From: Novosphingobium indicum
GTDB taxonomy: Bacteria > Pseudomonadota > Alphaproteobacteria > Sphingomonadales > Sphingomonadaceae
DNA: 64,000 bases
Reading direction: 5' to 3'
Assembly (NCBI RefSeq): GCF_014645195.1
Contig: NZ_BMLK01000015.1
Location: 1-64,000 of the forward strand
In this document: in pieces, positions 39,005 to 47,696 of the stretch
How the letters are laid out: every line of letters begins with the position of its first letter
How positions within the stretch are numbered: position 1 is the first letter of the stretch
Notes under the pieces: model-generated
The model's database searches: none
The model's input: only the letters and a program-made list of their open reading frames with translations
Told to the model about the DNA's origin: nothing
Translations under genes and position numbers: made by a program

Positions 39005-40206
39005 AGTTCGGTATCGACCGCCTGCTGGCGGACTCCGCACTGCGCAAGCCCCTCGAAGGCAAGCGCGTAGCTCTCGTCGCCCATCCGGCGTCGGTGACGG
39101 AGGATCTTGCGCATTCACTCGATGCGCTGATCGCAGCAGGGGTCAACGTGACCTCCGCTTTCGGCCCGCAGCACGGGCTCAAGGGGGACAAGCAGGACAA
39201 CATGGTCGAGACGCAGGACGATACCGATCCGGTCTACGGCATCCCGGTGTTCAGCCTTTATGGTGAGGTGCGCAGGCCGACGGACCAGATGATGTCCACG
39301 GCCGATGTGTACCTGTTCGATCTGCAGGATCTTGGCTGCCGCATCTACACCTTCGTGACCACGCTCCTCTATTTGCTGGAAGCCGCAGCCGCGCAGGGCA
39401 AGAGCGTCTGGGTCCTCGATCGGCCCAACCCGGCAGCCCGTCCCGTAGAGGGAACGATGCTGATCCCGGGGCAGGAAAGTTTTGTCGGCGCGGGACCGAT
39501 GCCGATGCGGCACGGCCTGACGCTTGGCGAAATGGGCCACTGGTTCGTCCGGCACTACAATATCGACGTTGATTACAGGGTGATTGCCATGGAGGGCTGG
39601 AGGCCCGATGCCGCTCCCGGTTTCGGTTGGCCGGAAGACCGCATCTGGATCAATCCCAGCCCCAATGCCGCCAGCCTGAACATGGCGCGGTCCTATGCCG
39701 GTACCGTCATGATCGAGGGGGCCACGCTCTCGGAAGGCCGGGGCACCACGCGTCCGCTCGAAGTGCTGTTCGGCGCACCCGATGTCGATGCGAAGGCGGT
39801 GAAAGCCGAGATGGAGCGACTGGCACCCGACTGGCTGGCCGGTTGCGCGCTGCGAGAATGCTGGTTCGAGCCTACGTTCCACAAGCACCGGCACACGCTC
39901 TGCAACGGACTGATGATCCACGCCGAGGGGCCGTTCTACGACCATGCGGCGTTTCGGCCGTGGCGGCTTCAGGCGCTGGCATTCAAGGCGATCCGCAACC
40001 TCTGGCCGGATTACCCGATCTGGCGGGATTTCCCCTACGAATACGAGCTCGATCGTCTTGCCATCGACGTGATCAACGGCGGTCCGGCCTTGCGCGAATG
40101 GGTCGACGACGCGGCTGCCTTGCCGGGCGATCTCGACGCCATAGCATCGCGTGACGAGGCGGCGTGGCGCCAATCCATCGAAGGACTGCTTCTCTACAAA
40201 AGTTAA
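39001..40206 (+). CDS. DUF1343 exo-beta-N-acetylmuramidase, NamZ type
   Basis: 401 residues from ATG 39001. Family marks are GKRVALVAHPASVTEDLAHS, SAFGPQHGLKGDKQD, FDLQDLGCRIYTFVTTLLYL, LDRPNPAARPVEG and GATLSEGRGTTRPLEVLFG. NamZ-type enzymes release N-acetylmuramic acid from glycan ends during wall recycling. No signal peptide is seen, which suggests cytoplasmic action, or a non-classical route. It is translationally coupled to the DOMON-like gene. Confidence 0.88.
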   Translation: MKFGIDRLLADSALRKPLEGKRVALVAHPASVTEDLAHSLDALIAAGVNVTSAFGPQHGLKGDKQDNMVETQDDTDPVYGIPVFSLYGEVRRPTDQMMSTADVYLFDLQDLGCRIYTFVTTLLYLLEAAAAQGKSVWVLDRPNPAARPVEGTMLIPGQESFVGAGPMPMRHGLTLGEMGHWFVRHYNIDVDYRVIAMEGWRPDAAPGFGWPEDRIWINPSPNAASLNMARSYAGTVMIEGATLSEGRGTTRPLEVLFGAPDVDAKAVKAEMERLAPDWLAGCALRECWFEPTFHKHRHTLCNGLMIHAEGPFYDHAAFRPWRLQALAFKAIRNLWPDYPIWRDFPYEYELDRLAIDVINGGPALREWVDDAAALPGDLDAIASRDEAAWRQSIEGLLLYKS

Positions 40207-40288
40207 GCGCCTTGCCATCGGGCAGGGCGGGCTTAGGCTCTGTGGTTGCGAGCGTTGCAAAGGCGCCGCGCAAAACAGAGGGGATGTC

Positions 40289-40774
40289 ATGCGAAATGGA
40301 TCTTTCGCGTTGGGGCTTGCGGCCCTGACATTGGGAGGTGCCGGTCTTTCGGCCTGCAACTCGCAACCGGCGGTGGAAGCCGCACCACCATTGACCGAGG
40401 CGCAAGCCGGAGCCATTCTATCCGACTTTGCCAAGGCTATGGGGTCGATGGATCTCACTGCCATCGATAAATGGTACGCCAATGACATAGTGGCCTATGA
40501 GCCAGGGAAAGCCGGGCGTGTCAGTGGCCAGGTGACGATGCATGTGAGCAACGCGCAGTTCGTTGACATGAAGTTCGACAAGGCCGAAATGCCGGATCCG
40601 AAAATCCAGATCCTAGGGCCGAACCTGTTTATCGCGTCTGGTCTTGCCCGCCTTACCAGCAGCGCCGGCAAGGTGAAGGAGGCCGACATTCGTTATACGG
40701 AGGTCTTCCAGAAGCAGGCAGACGGTTCGTGGCAGTCCATTCACGAGAACGTCGCCTATCCGTCGGAAACCTGA
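40289..40774 (+). CDS. NTF2/SnoaL-like lipoprotein
   Basis: 161 residues from ATG 40289. The signal peptide ends in the lipobox GLSAC (Cys about residue 22). The rest is a compact alpha+beta cone fold (AIDKWYANDIVAYEPGK, RYTEVFQKQADGSWQSIHEN), typical of NTF2-like or SnoaL-like proteins, which bind small molecules or serve as simple enzymes. The ligand is unknown. It is 82 bp after the muramidase gene on the same strand and may be read with it. Confidence 0.8.
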   Translation: MRNGSFALGLAALTLGGAGLSACNSQPAVEAAPPLTEAQAGAILSDFAKAMGSMDLTAIDKWYANDIVAYEPGKAGRVSGQVTMHVSNAQFVDMKFDKAEMPDPKIQILGPNLFIASGLARLTSSAGKVKEADIRYTEVFQKQADGSWQSIHENVAYPSET

Positions 40775-40813
40775 CCTCGTGCCGCCGGGCCGTTTCGGCA
40801 GCGAACGGCTCGG

Positions 40814-41995
40814 TCAGCTCTTCTTGCGGGTCAGTTCCTTCATCGCCGCATCCAGCCCGTCGAGCGTGACGGGATACATGGCGCCGCCCATCAGGTCGCG
40901 GATCATGCGGGTCGAACTCGAATATTCCCACTGCCGCTCGGGCGTCGGGTTAAGCCATACGGTGGCCGGATAGGTCTGCATCACGCGCTGCAGCCACACG
41001 GCGCCGGCCTCTTCGTTCATGTGCTCGACCGAGCCGCCGGGATGGCTGACTTCGTAAGGGCTCATCGAGGCATCGCCGACGAAGATCACCTTGTAGTCGT
41101 GCCCGTACTTGTGAAGGATGTCCCAGGTCGGCGTGCGCTGCGACCAGCGGCGGCGGTTATCCTTCCACACGCCTTCGTAAAGGCAGTTGTGGAAGTAGAA
41201 GAACTCCAGGTTCTTGAATTCGCTGGTGGCGGCGCTGAACAGGTCCTCCACCAGCGAGATGAACGGGTCCATCGATCCGCCGACATCGAGGAAAAGCAGC
41301 ACTTTTACGGCATTGTGCCGCTCTGGCCGCATATGCAGATCGAGCCATCCCTGCTTGGCGGTGCCGCGGATCGTCTCGTCGAGATCCAGTTCTTCGGCAG
41401 CACCTTCGCGGGCGAAGCGGCGCAGACGGCGCAATGCCACCTTGATGGTGCGGGTGCCTAGTTCCTTGGTGTTATCGAGATTGGCGAACTCGCGCTTTTC
41501 CCAGACCTTGATCGCGCGGCCATGCTTGCCCTCGCCGCCGATGCGAATGCCTTCGGGGTTGTAGCCCGAGTGACCGAAAGGCGAGGTACCGTTGGTACCG
41601 ATCCACTTGTTGCCGCCCTGGTGGCGCTTTTGCTGTTCCTCGAGCCGCTTCTTGAGCGTGTCCATAATCTCGTCCCACGAACCGAGGGACTTGATGTTCT
41701 CCATCTCCTCTTCGGAGAAATAGCGCTCGGCGAGCTTCTTCAGCCAGTCCTCGGGGATATCCACCGGCTGCTGGCCGTAGTCGGTGAGAATTCCCTTGAA
41801 GACCTTCTGGAACACCTGATCGAAGCGGTCGAGCAAGCCTTCGTCCTTCACGAAGGTGGCGCGCGAGAGGTAGTAGAACGCCTCGGGCGACTGCTCGATC
41901 ACGTCCTTGTCGAGCGCTTCGAGCAGCACCAAGTGTTCCTTGAGCGAGGCAGGAATACCTGCGACGCGCAATTCATCGATGAAATTCAAGAACAC
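40814..41995 (-). CDS. CoxE-like VWA domain protein
   Basis: 393 residues from GTG 41995 (VFLNFIDELRVAG), preceded by AAGGAG; the longer frame upstream is not family-like. The N-terminal part is the CoxE/DUF58-neighbour type, and the C-terminal VWA domain has a MIDAS motif DVGGSMD. Such proteins work with MoxR AAA ATPases in metal insertion or cofactor assembly. The matching MoxR gene lies at 43697, split from it by an unrelated L,D-transpeptidase and a GFA gene. Confidence 0.85.
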   Translation of the reverse strand: MFLNFIDELRVAGIPASLKEHLVLLEALDKDVIEQSPEAFYYLSRATFVKDEGLLDRFDQVFQKVFKGILTDYGQQPVDIPEDWLKKLAERYFSEEEMENIKSLGSWDEIMDTLKKRLEEQQKRHQGGNKWIGTNGTSPFGHSGYNPEGIRIGGEGKHGRAIKVWEKREFANLDNTKELGTRTIKVALRRLRRFAREGAAEELDLDETIRGTAKQGWLDLHMRPERHNAVKVLLFLDVGGSMDPFISLVEDLFSAATSEFKNLEFFYFHNCLYEGVWKDNRRRWSQRTPTWDILHKYGHDYKVIFVGDASMSPYEVSHPGGSVEHMNEEAGAVWLQRVMQTYPATVWLNPTPERQWEYSSSTRMIRDLMGGAMYPVTLDGLDAAMKELTRKKS

Positions 41996-42128
41996 CTTAA
42001 TGCGCTCCTTTGCCTTGCCTAGCTGATACGGGAGAAGCAGGGGCCGGAGCAAGGCCTTCGATCGTGTGGGAGACCACGATCCGGGCCGGTTACAAAACAA
42101 GAATCGGGTTGAGCCGCAGGGCTGCATG

Positions 42129-42150
42129 ACTAATCGTTAACGCGATTAGT
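42129..42150. promoter_or_regulatory. Perfect dyad in a divergent promoter region
   Basis: ACTAATCG-TTAACG-CGATTAGT, an 8-bp perfect inverted repeat 16 bp before the L,D-transpeptidase start and between divergent genes. It could be a repressor site for that gene; no regulator is identified. Confidence 0.45.
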
Positions 42151-42166
42151 TAACAGGGCAGTGCAG

Positions 42167-43093
42167 ATGATTCGTTTGGCCTCCAGCGTCGGCGCGGCGA
42201 TATTGATGGTTTTGCCCGCAAATCTGGGGGCAACGGGACCCGGTGCTGTGCCGCGAGCGGCACCGTTACCGGCTATGCAATCTGCAGCCGTCGAAAAAGC
42301 CGCTGCACCGGCGCCGAAGAAATTGCATCCCACCGTCGAGGACGTAATGCAGTCCGGCACGTTGATCGTTGTGAGCAAGGCATCGCAACGAATGTACGTT
42401 TTCAAGGATGGTGAGCCCTGGAAGGAATCTCCGGTCTCCACCGGGAAACGTGGCCATGCGACGCCGTCGGGTGTTTTTCCGATCCTGCAAAAGGCCGTGA
42501 AGCACCGTTCCAACCTCTATGCCAACGCCCCGATGCCCTACATGCAGCGGCTGACCTGGGACGGGATCGCCATTCACGCAGGACATTTGCCTGGCTATCC
42601 GGCATCGCATGGCTGCATCCGCGTACCGTATTCCTTCGCGCGCGCCCTTTTTGCCCAGACTCGTGCCAGTTCGACGGCAGTCGTCGTGACGAGTGAGTCG
42701 CTCGCTTCCCACTCGTCTGCCGGGGTGCTGGCGCTTAATACGGCGAGGCCGGAAAAGGCGGATTCGCGCGCACCGCAACTGGCGGTCGCTTCGGAATCCA
42801 AGGAAACGGCGTCTCCCAGGATCGCCTATCTGCCTTTGTTGGATTCACCTGCACCAGCACAATCGGATCTGGAAACAGTGCAACTCGCTGCGTCATTGAG
42901 CCCGGATGAAGCCGATGCGCATTGGGCCTTGTTGGTCAGCAGGCATCCCGAGTTATCCAATGTCCGAAAGACCGTTACGCCAGCAGTTGTTGGTGCGCGG
43001 CGCTACTACCGTTTGCGGATAACGGCCCCCGATGCGCACGCAATCTGCGCGTCGCTCAAGGCGGATGGTCAGGCCTGTTTCAACGTGGGCTGA
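42167..43093 (+). CDS. L,D-transpeptidase with C-terminal SPOR-like domain
   Basis: 308 residues from ATG 42167 (a GTG two codons upstream is possible). Signal peptide, Ala/Pro linker, then a YkuD domain (about 60-170) with the catalytic HxxG...SHGC pattern: IHAGHLPGYPASHGCIR, nucleophile Cys150. The last 65 residues (WALLVSRHPELSNVRKTVTP, RYYRLRITAPDAHAICASLK) resemble a SPOR domain. It should form 3-3 cross-links or attach proteins to peptidoglycan, with SPOR placing it at denuded septal wall. Confidence 0.88.
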   Translation: MIRLASSVGAAILMVLPANLGATGPGAVPRAAPLPAMQSAAVEKAAAPAPKKLHPTVEDVMQSGTLIVVSKASQRMYVFKDGEPWKESPVSTGKRGHATPSGVFPILQKAVKHRSNLYANAPMPYMQRLTWDGIAIHAGHLPGYPASHGCIRVPYSFARALFAQTRASSTAVVVTSESLASHSSAGVLALNTARPEKADSRAPQLAVASESKETASPRIAYLPLLDSPAPAQSDLETVQLAASLSPDEADAHWALLVSRHPELSNVRKTVTPAVVGARRYYRLRITAPDAHAICASLKADGQACFNVG

Positions 43094-43269
43094 CGGGGCA
43101 GGGCGCGCTCTCGGGGGCGGTGCACCGCCGCGACGATGACGAACGAGATGTACATTAGCAGATACCATGCCCGCCAACCGGGACACGGTTCAAAGGCTTC
43201 CAGACGCGCGCGGAGCCGCGCAAAACGGGTATGTTCGACCGGGTAGCTGCCGGATTCAAACACCAGGGC

Positions 43270-43695
43270 TCAGCTCGCTGGCGGTGGGGGAGGTTGGCGC
43301 GGGAACAACTCCACTGTGCCGCCGTCCTTCGCCCAGTCGGGGGCTTCGTCCAGCCAGATGGTTGAGGACGGCCGCAGATCGTGCGGCGGATCGATAAAGC
43401 CGAGGCGGACGACCAGCGCGCCCAGACGCGCGGAATTGCGGCCGAAGATTTGCGTGCCGCAATTGGAGCAGAAACCCTGCTCGATGGTGTTGCCGCTTTC
43501 GGCGATATAGCCGTTCCAGCGAACCTCGCCGGTCAGCTTGATGGCATCGCTAGGGAACAGGGCATTGGTGGTTGCGCTGCCCGATGCTGCCTTCTGGCAT
43601 TGCCGGCACCAGCACTGGCGCACCCAGGCGGGCTCTGCATCGATGGTCGCCGTCACCGCGCCGCAGTTGCAGCTTCCGGAGTAGGGCGCGCCCAT
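43270..43695 (-). CDS. GFA family (glutathione-dependent formaldehyde-activating) protein
   Basis: 141 residues from ATG 43695. The family's zinc-binding cysteines are present: GSCNCGAV near the N-terminus, WCRQCQ, and GFCSNCGTQIFG. Family members bind glutathione or zinc; the formaldehyde role is proven for few. It starts about 1 bp past the stop of the MoxR-like ATPase and is probably co-transcribed with it. Confidence 0.88.
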   Translation of the reverse strand: MGAPYSGSCNCGAVTATIDAEPAWVRQCWCRQCQKAASGSATTNALFPSDAIKLTGEVRWNGYIAESGNTIEQGFCSNCGTQIFGRNSARLGALVVRLGFIDPPHDLRPSSTIWLDEAPDWAKDGGTVELFPRQPPPPPAS

Positions 43696-43696
43696 C

Positions 43697-44542
43697 TCAG
43701 CTTCCGCGGCGCGCCATGAAAGCGAGCCGTTCGAAGAGCATAACGTCCTGCTCATTCTTCAGCAGCGCGCCGTGGAGCGGCGGGATCGCCTTGCTGGCGT
43801 CCTGGTTCTGCAGGACCTCGAGCGGCATATCCTCATTCATCAGCAGCTTGAGCCAGTCGAGCAGTTCGCTGGTGGAGGGCTTCTTCTTGAGGCCCGGCAC
43901 TTCGCGCAGCTCGTAGAAGATCTCCATCGCCTTCTTGACCAGAGTCTTCTGAATGTTGGGGAAGTGGACGTCGATGATGGCTTCCATCGTCTCACGGTCA
44001 GGAAACTTGATGTAGTGGAAAAAGCAGCGGCGCAGGAAAGCGTCGGGCAGATCCTTCTCGTTGTTCGAGGTGATGACGACGATCGGGCGCTCGATGGCCG
44101 CCACATGCTCGCCGGTCTCGTAGACGTCGAAAGCCATGCGATCGAGTTCTGCGAGAAGATCGTTCGGGAACTCGATATCCGCCTTGTCGATCTCGTCGAT
44201 CAGCAGCACCGGCAGCTTGGGCGCGGTGAAGGCTTCCCACAGCTTGCCCTTGCGGATGTAGTTGGAAATATCATGCACGCGCTCGTCGCCGAGCTGGCCG
44301 TCACGCAGGCGGGCCACGGCGTCGTACTCGTAGAGGCCCTGATGCGCCTTGGTGGTGGACTTGACGTTCCAGGTGATCAGCGGCGCATCGACGGCTTTGG
44401 CGATTTCCTCGGCCAGTACCGTCTTGCCGGTGCCGGGCTCACCCTTGACCAGCAGCGGACGGCGCAGGAGCACTGCGGCGTTGACCGCGACCTTGAGGTC
44501 ATCGGTGGCGACGTAGTTGCTGGTGCCTTCGAAACGCTGCAT
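43697..44542 (-). CDS. MoxR-family AAA ATPase
   Basis: 281 residues from ATG 44542. Walker A GEPGTGKT, Walker B VLLIDEIDKAD, sensor and arginine segments (VITSNNEKDLPDAFLRRCFFHY) are all intact. MoxR ATPases act as chaperones for enzyme maturation together with VWA partners such as the CoxE-like protein encoded at 40814. The start follows from MQRFEGTSNYVATDDL, the usual N-terminus. Confidence 0.93.
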   Translation of the reverse strand: MQRFEGTSNYVATDDLKVAVNAAVLLRRPLLVKGEPGTGKTVLAEEIAKAVDAPLITWNVKSTTKAHQGLYEYDAVARLRDGQLGDERVHDISNYIRKGKLWEAFTAPKLPVLLIDEIDKADIEFPNDLLAELDRMAFDVYETGEHVAAIERPIVVITSNNEKDLPDAFLRRCFFHYIKFPDRETMEAIIDVHFPNIQKTLVKKAMEIFYELREVPGLKKKPSTSELLDWLKLLMNEDMPLEVLQNQDASKAIPPLHGALLKNEQDVMLFERLAFMARRGS

Positions 44543-44670
44543 CGGCTGATCCTGTCCGTTTAAGTGTTCGATCAAGCCCTATGTTGTGCGTCGCAGCAAG
44601 GCAAGACCGTTCCGGGCCGCTTCCTGCAGGCCCATGGACAACCCCGCCGCAGCGTTGCACAAGCCCAGGC

Positions 44671-45891
44671 ATGGGGGCTTTCCTGAAACAGATGGACTGG
44701 CTGGGGAGGGCGCGCGCGCTCGGATATCTGCGCCTGCTTGCACTGCTGAACGTGGCGATGCTGGTCTTTCTGGTGGCGACATCGCGAGGCGGGATAGACC
44801 GCAATGGCTTCCTGCTCGGCAGCGATTTCATCAGCTTCTGGACCACCGGGTACATGCTGCATCGGGGCGCAGACGTCTATGATGCCTCTGTGCACATCGC
44901 CGCGCAGCGCGCATTCTACGCTTCGGACACCGGATATACGGCGTTCTTCTATCCGCCCTCGTTCCTGCCGATGTGCTGGCCACTCGGTCTGCTCGCCTAT
45001 TTTCCCGCGCTTGCCGTATGGCTCATCGTGACCGGCGTCGCATACATCGCCGCCGTGCGCCAGTGGTGGCTGCGGGCAGGGGAGACGGCCCCGCTCTGGC
45101 TGCTTATTCTGGCTTTCCCGGCGGTTCCGATTGTCGTGACGCATGGACAGACGTCGTTTCTGGTGGCGGCTTTCCTCGGGCTGGGCGCCTTGCTGGTGCG
45201 GAGCCGTCCGGACATGGCCGGTGTCTTCTTCGGCCTGGCAACGGTCAAGCCGCAGTTCGGCCTGCTTATACCGCTCGCGCTGGTCCTCACCCGCGAATGG
45301 CGAACGGTGTTTTCGGCTACGGCTACGACGCTTTTGCTGATGATGATCGCCGTCGTCCTCTCCGGTCCGCAGGTCTGGGTTGATTGGCTCGCGGCAAGCA
45401 GCCGGGCGACGACAGCCATGGAGGCTGGCGCCGTTCCTTTCGGCAAGATGGTGAGCGTGTTTGCCGCCGGGCGTCTGCTGGGTATGTCGGTAAGCCTTGC
45501 CTATGCCCTGCAGGTCGCGGCCGCCATCGGTGTGGGATTGGGGATCGGGTTGCTGTGCCGCCAGCACCGCTGGACGGGTGCGGTCGCCGCAAGCGTGCTC
45601 TCAGGCGCTTTGCTCGTGACGCCCTTTGCGTTGGACTACGATCTTGTTCTCCTTGCATTCCCTGCGCTCTGGTTGTTGGGGGAAGGGCTGCGGGGTGGAT
45701 TCCGCGACTGGGAAAAGCTCGCGTTGGCACTGGCTTTCATAGCACCAGCCTTCGCACGGCCGCTGGCGCTCAATGCGTCTATACCGATCATGCCGGCCGT
45801 GCTGGCGCTTCTTTTCGCCGTGATCGTGCGCCGGGCAACCAATCCGGCGCCTATGCATTGGCAAGAAAACGAATTGCAGGGGATTTCCTAA
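44671..45891 (+). CDS. GT87/DUF2029 polytopic membrane protein
   Basis: 406 residues from ATG 44671 (MGAFLKQMDWLG). About eleven hydrophobic segments. An early loop GSDFISFWTTGYMLHRGADVYD carries the acidic, Tyr and aromatic pattern of GT-C glycosyltransferases of the GT87 group. Those use polyprenyl-phosphate sugars on the outer face of the membrane, in lipoglycan or envelope synthesis. The target is unknown. Its stop overlaps the NYN gene start by one base (TAATG). Confidence 0.8.
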   Translation: MGAFLKQMDWLGRARALGYLRLLALLNVAMLVFLVATSRGGIDRNGFLLGSDFISFWTTGYMLHRGADVYDASVHIAAQRAFYASDTGYTAFFYPPSFLPMCWPLGLLAYFPALAVWLIVTGVAYIAAVRQWWLRAGETAPLWLLILAFPAVPIVVTHGQTSFLVAAFLGLGALLVRSRPDMAGVFFGLATVKPQFGLLIPLALVLTREWRTVFSATATTLLLMMIAVVLSGPQVWVDWLAASSRATTAMEAGAVPFGKMVSVFAAGRLLGMSVSLAYALQVAAAIGVGLGIGLLCRQHRWTGAVAASVLSGALLVTPFALDYDLVLLAFPALWLLGEGLRGGFRDWEKLALALAFIAPAFARPLALNASIPIMPAVLALLFAVIVRRATNPAPMHWQENELQGIS

Positions 45892-46610
45892 TGGCCAGCG
45901 CCAGTACTCACCGCAGCCGCAACATCGCGTTGCTCATCGATGCCGACAATGCCTCGCCGTCCACGCTCGATGCGGCGCTGACGATCCTGGGCGATCTCGG
46001 CACGGTGAACGTGCGGCGCATCTACGGCAACTGGAGCAAGCCGGCGCTCAAGGGTTGGGCGGGCCTCGTCCATCGCCATGCGTTGGAGCCGCAGCAGCAG
46101 TTCGACCTCACCAAGGGCAAGAACGCGACCGACATGAAGATGACGATCGATGCCATGGACTTGCTCTATGACGGGCACGTCGACGGTTTCGGCATCATGT
46201 CGAGCGACAGCGATTTCATGCCGCTCGCGATCCGCATCCGCCAGAACGGTACGCCGGTTTACGGTTTCGGATCGAGCCGCACGCCCGAAGCCTTCCGCGA
46301 AGCCTGCACCCGCTTTATCGATCTCGACGCGATGTCGGCCAAGGATGCCGATAACCAGCAAGGCGCGAAAGCGTCCAAGCCAGCCGTGGACGATACGCTG
46401 ATCAATCTGCTTGGCGATGCCTGGAAAGCCAGCAAGCGCGATGACGATGGCTTTGCCAGTTTGTCCGAAGTCGGCCAGCGCGTGGCGAACCGGTCGAGCT
46501 TCGATGCGCGCAGCTACGGTTTCTCGCGGCTCTCCGAACTGGTGCAGAGCCTGCCGAACTTCGCGACCGAGAAGCGCGAGAGTGGGCTCTACGTGAAGCG
46601 GCTGCGCTGA
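45891..46610 (+). CDS. NYN domain-LOTUS (OST-HTH) protein
   Basis: 239 residues. The N-terminal NYN domain (1-140) is a PIN-like nuclease fold with acidic residues at Asp17 and Asp19 (LLIDADNAS), DMKMTIDAMDLL and SSDSDFMPLA, all in place. The C-terminal part (about 160-239) is an OST-HTH/LOTUS winged-helix domain (LINLLGDAWKASKRDDDGFA, RSYGFSRLSELVQSLPNF), which binds RNA. It is likely a structured-RNA nuclease. A terminator follows directly. Confidence 0.88.
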   Translation: MASASTHRSRNIALLIDADNASPSTLDAALTILGDLGTVNVRRIYGNWSKPALKGWAGLVHRHALEPQQQFDLTKGKNATDMKMTIDAMDLLYDGHVDGFGIMSSDSDFMPLAIRIRQNGTPVYGFGSSRTPEAFREACTRFIDLDAMSAKDADNQQGAKASKPAVDDTLINLLGDAWKASKRDDDGFASLSEVGQRVANRSSFDARSYGFSRLSELVQSLPNFATEKRESGLYVKRLR

Positions 46611-46635
46611 AAACCCGAGCTTTTCGAGTTTTTTC
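46610..46635 (+). terminator. Terminator after the NYN gene
   Basis: AAAAC-C-CGA pairs with TCG-A-GTTTT around a five-base loop and runs into a T-tract (TTTTTT), starting at the NYN stop codon. Confidence 0.7.
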
Positions 46636-46706
46636 CCGAAAGAGGGCCTCTCCTAAAACACGAACGACAGAATGATAATATATATTATGTTAAATGGTGG
46701 AGTGTA

Positions 46707-46728
46707 TAAAAGGGGGTGCGGGCCCCCT
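46707..46728 (-). terminator. Terminator of the mltB-to-small-protein unit
   Basis: On the minus strand AGGGGG pairs with CCCCCT around GCCC-like bases and is followed by TTTTATA, just past the stop of the small membrane protein gene at 46735. Confidence 0.75.
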
Positions 46729-46734
46729 CAAGCG

Positions 46735-46920
46735 CTACTGCTCGATACTAAAACCGCTCACCTGAATGATGACGACCAGGCCGACGATGATTGCTACCCA
46801 GATCAAAGCGTACTTCATCGTGCCGCTCATACCGAGATTGCGAAATGGTGCGCTCCGCGTCGCCAGGATCAGGCACGCGATCACGGCAATCACCGAGACG
46901 ATCGTTGCGGTCTGCATCAC
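46735..46920 (-). CDS. Small membrane protein, 61 residues
   Basis: Two hydrophobic segments (3-20 IVSVIAVIACLILATR, 36-58 MKYALIWVAIIVGLVVIIQV) with no charged surprise, so it is probably a two-span membrane protein. It overlaps the MBL hydrolase gene by 4 bp and ends the long operon before a clear terminator, which argues that it is a real gene. I know no function for it; position next to an MBL hydrolase is the only hint. Confidence 0.7.
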   Translation of the reverse strand: MMQTATIVSVIAVIACLILATRSAPFRNLGMSGTMKYALIWVAIIVGLVVIIQVSGFSIEQ

Positions 46921-47696
46921 AGCTCCATAACCATGCCATCGTACGCGACCGCCGCGTAGTCAGGCACTTCACTGCTGAGCTTGGCGAAATCCATGCTCTT
47001 GTCGAGATGGGTCAGCACCACGAACCCGGCTTGGGTTGCTTCCGCGAATTCCAGTGCCATACCCAGATGGGCATGCGTCGGATGCGGCTCACGGCGCAGG
47101 CAATCGACCACAAGCGTGTCGCAGCGAAAGCACAGGTCGATCATGTCGCGGGTTATTTCACTGAAATCAGTCGTGTAGCAGACGCTCTTACCGTCGCATT
47201 CGAACCGATAGCCGGTCGACTTGGCCGGGCCATGCGGCATTTGGACGTGATCGACCTTGAAACCCTCGCAGATCCGGACGGTGTCTAGATTGTCGAGCGT
47301 GACGATCGTCGGATAGCCTTCCTGGCCGGCGAAAACATAGCCGAAACGCTGGCGCAGGCGGCGAACGGTTTCGGAGCCCGCATAGCCCGGGATCGGGCCG
47401 GCGCGGCCATAACGCAAGGGCCGCAGGTCATCGATGCCGTGGCAGTGATCGGCATGATCGTGCGTCCAGAACACGGCATCCAGCCGATGGATATCGTTGG
47501 CCAGAAGCTGCGCGCGCAGATCGGTGGGCGTATCGACAAGAATGCGGCTGCCGGCCTGACTCTCCAGCATGATCGAAACACGCGTGCGCCGGTTCTTCGG
47601 GTTGGCGGGGTCGCACTTGCCCCAGTCCGCGCCATGCTCGCCACCGAGGCGCGGTACGCCGGTCGACGTACCGCTGCCGAGGATCGTCAACTTCAC
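46917..47696 (-). CDS. MBL-fold metallo-hydrolase, PhnP-like
   Basis: 259 residues. The metal-binding signature HDHADHCHGIDDL and later His/Asp (YTTDFSEI, VLTHLD) fit the cyclic phosphate diesterase or RNase Z-like branch, close to PhnP. The natural substrate is unknown. Overlaps of 4 bp with both tatD and the small membrane gene show tight coupling. Confidence 0.88.
   Translation of the reverse strand: MKLTILGSGTSTGVPRLGGEHGADWGKCDPANPKNRRTRVSIMLESQAGSRILVDTPTDLRAQLLANDIHRLDAVFWTHDHADHCHGIDDLRPLRYGRAGPIPGYAGSETVRRLRQRFGYVFAGQEGYPTIVTLDNLDTVRICEGFKVDHVQMPHGPAKSTGYRFECDGKSVCYTTDFSEITRDMIDLCFRCDTLVVDCLRREPHPTHAHLGMALEFAEATQAGFVVLTHLDKSMDFAKLSSEVPDYAAVAYDGMVMEL

Noticed and set aside
39115-40488. 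A 457-residue minus-strand open frame
   Set aside because: It is antisense to the NamZ-type gene, which has clear family motifs, and has no motif of its own.
42137-42154. Two TTAA half-sites suggesting a CtrA box
   Set aside because: The spacing is 9 bp instead of the 7 bp in the consensus, and the half-sites are explained by the 8-bp dyad at 42129-42150.
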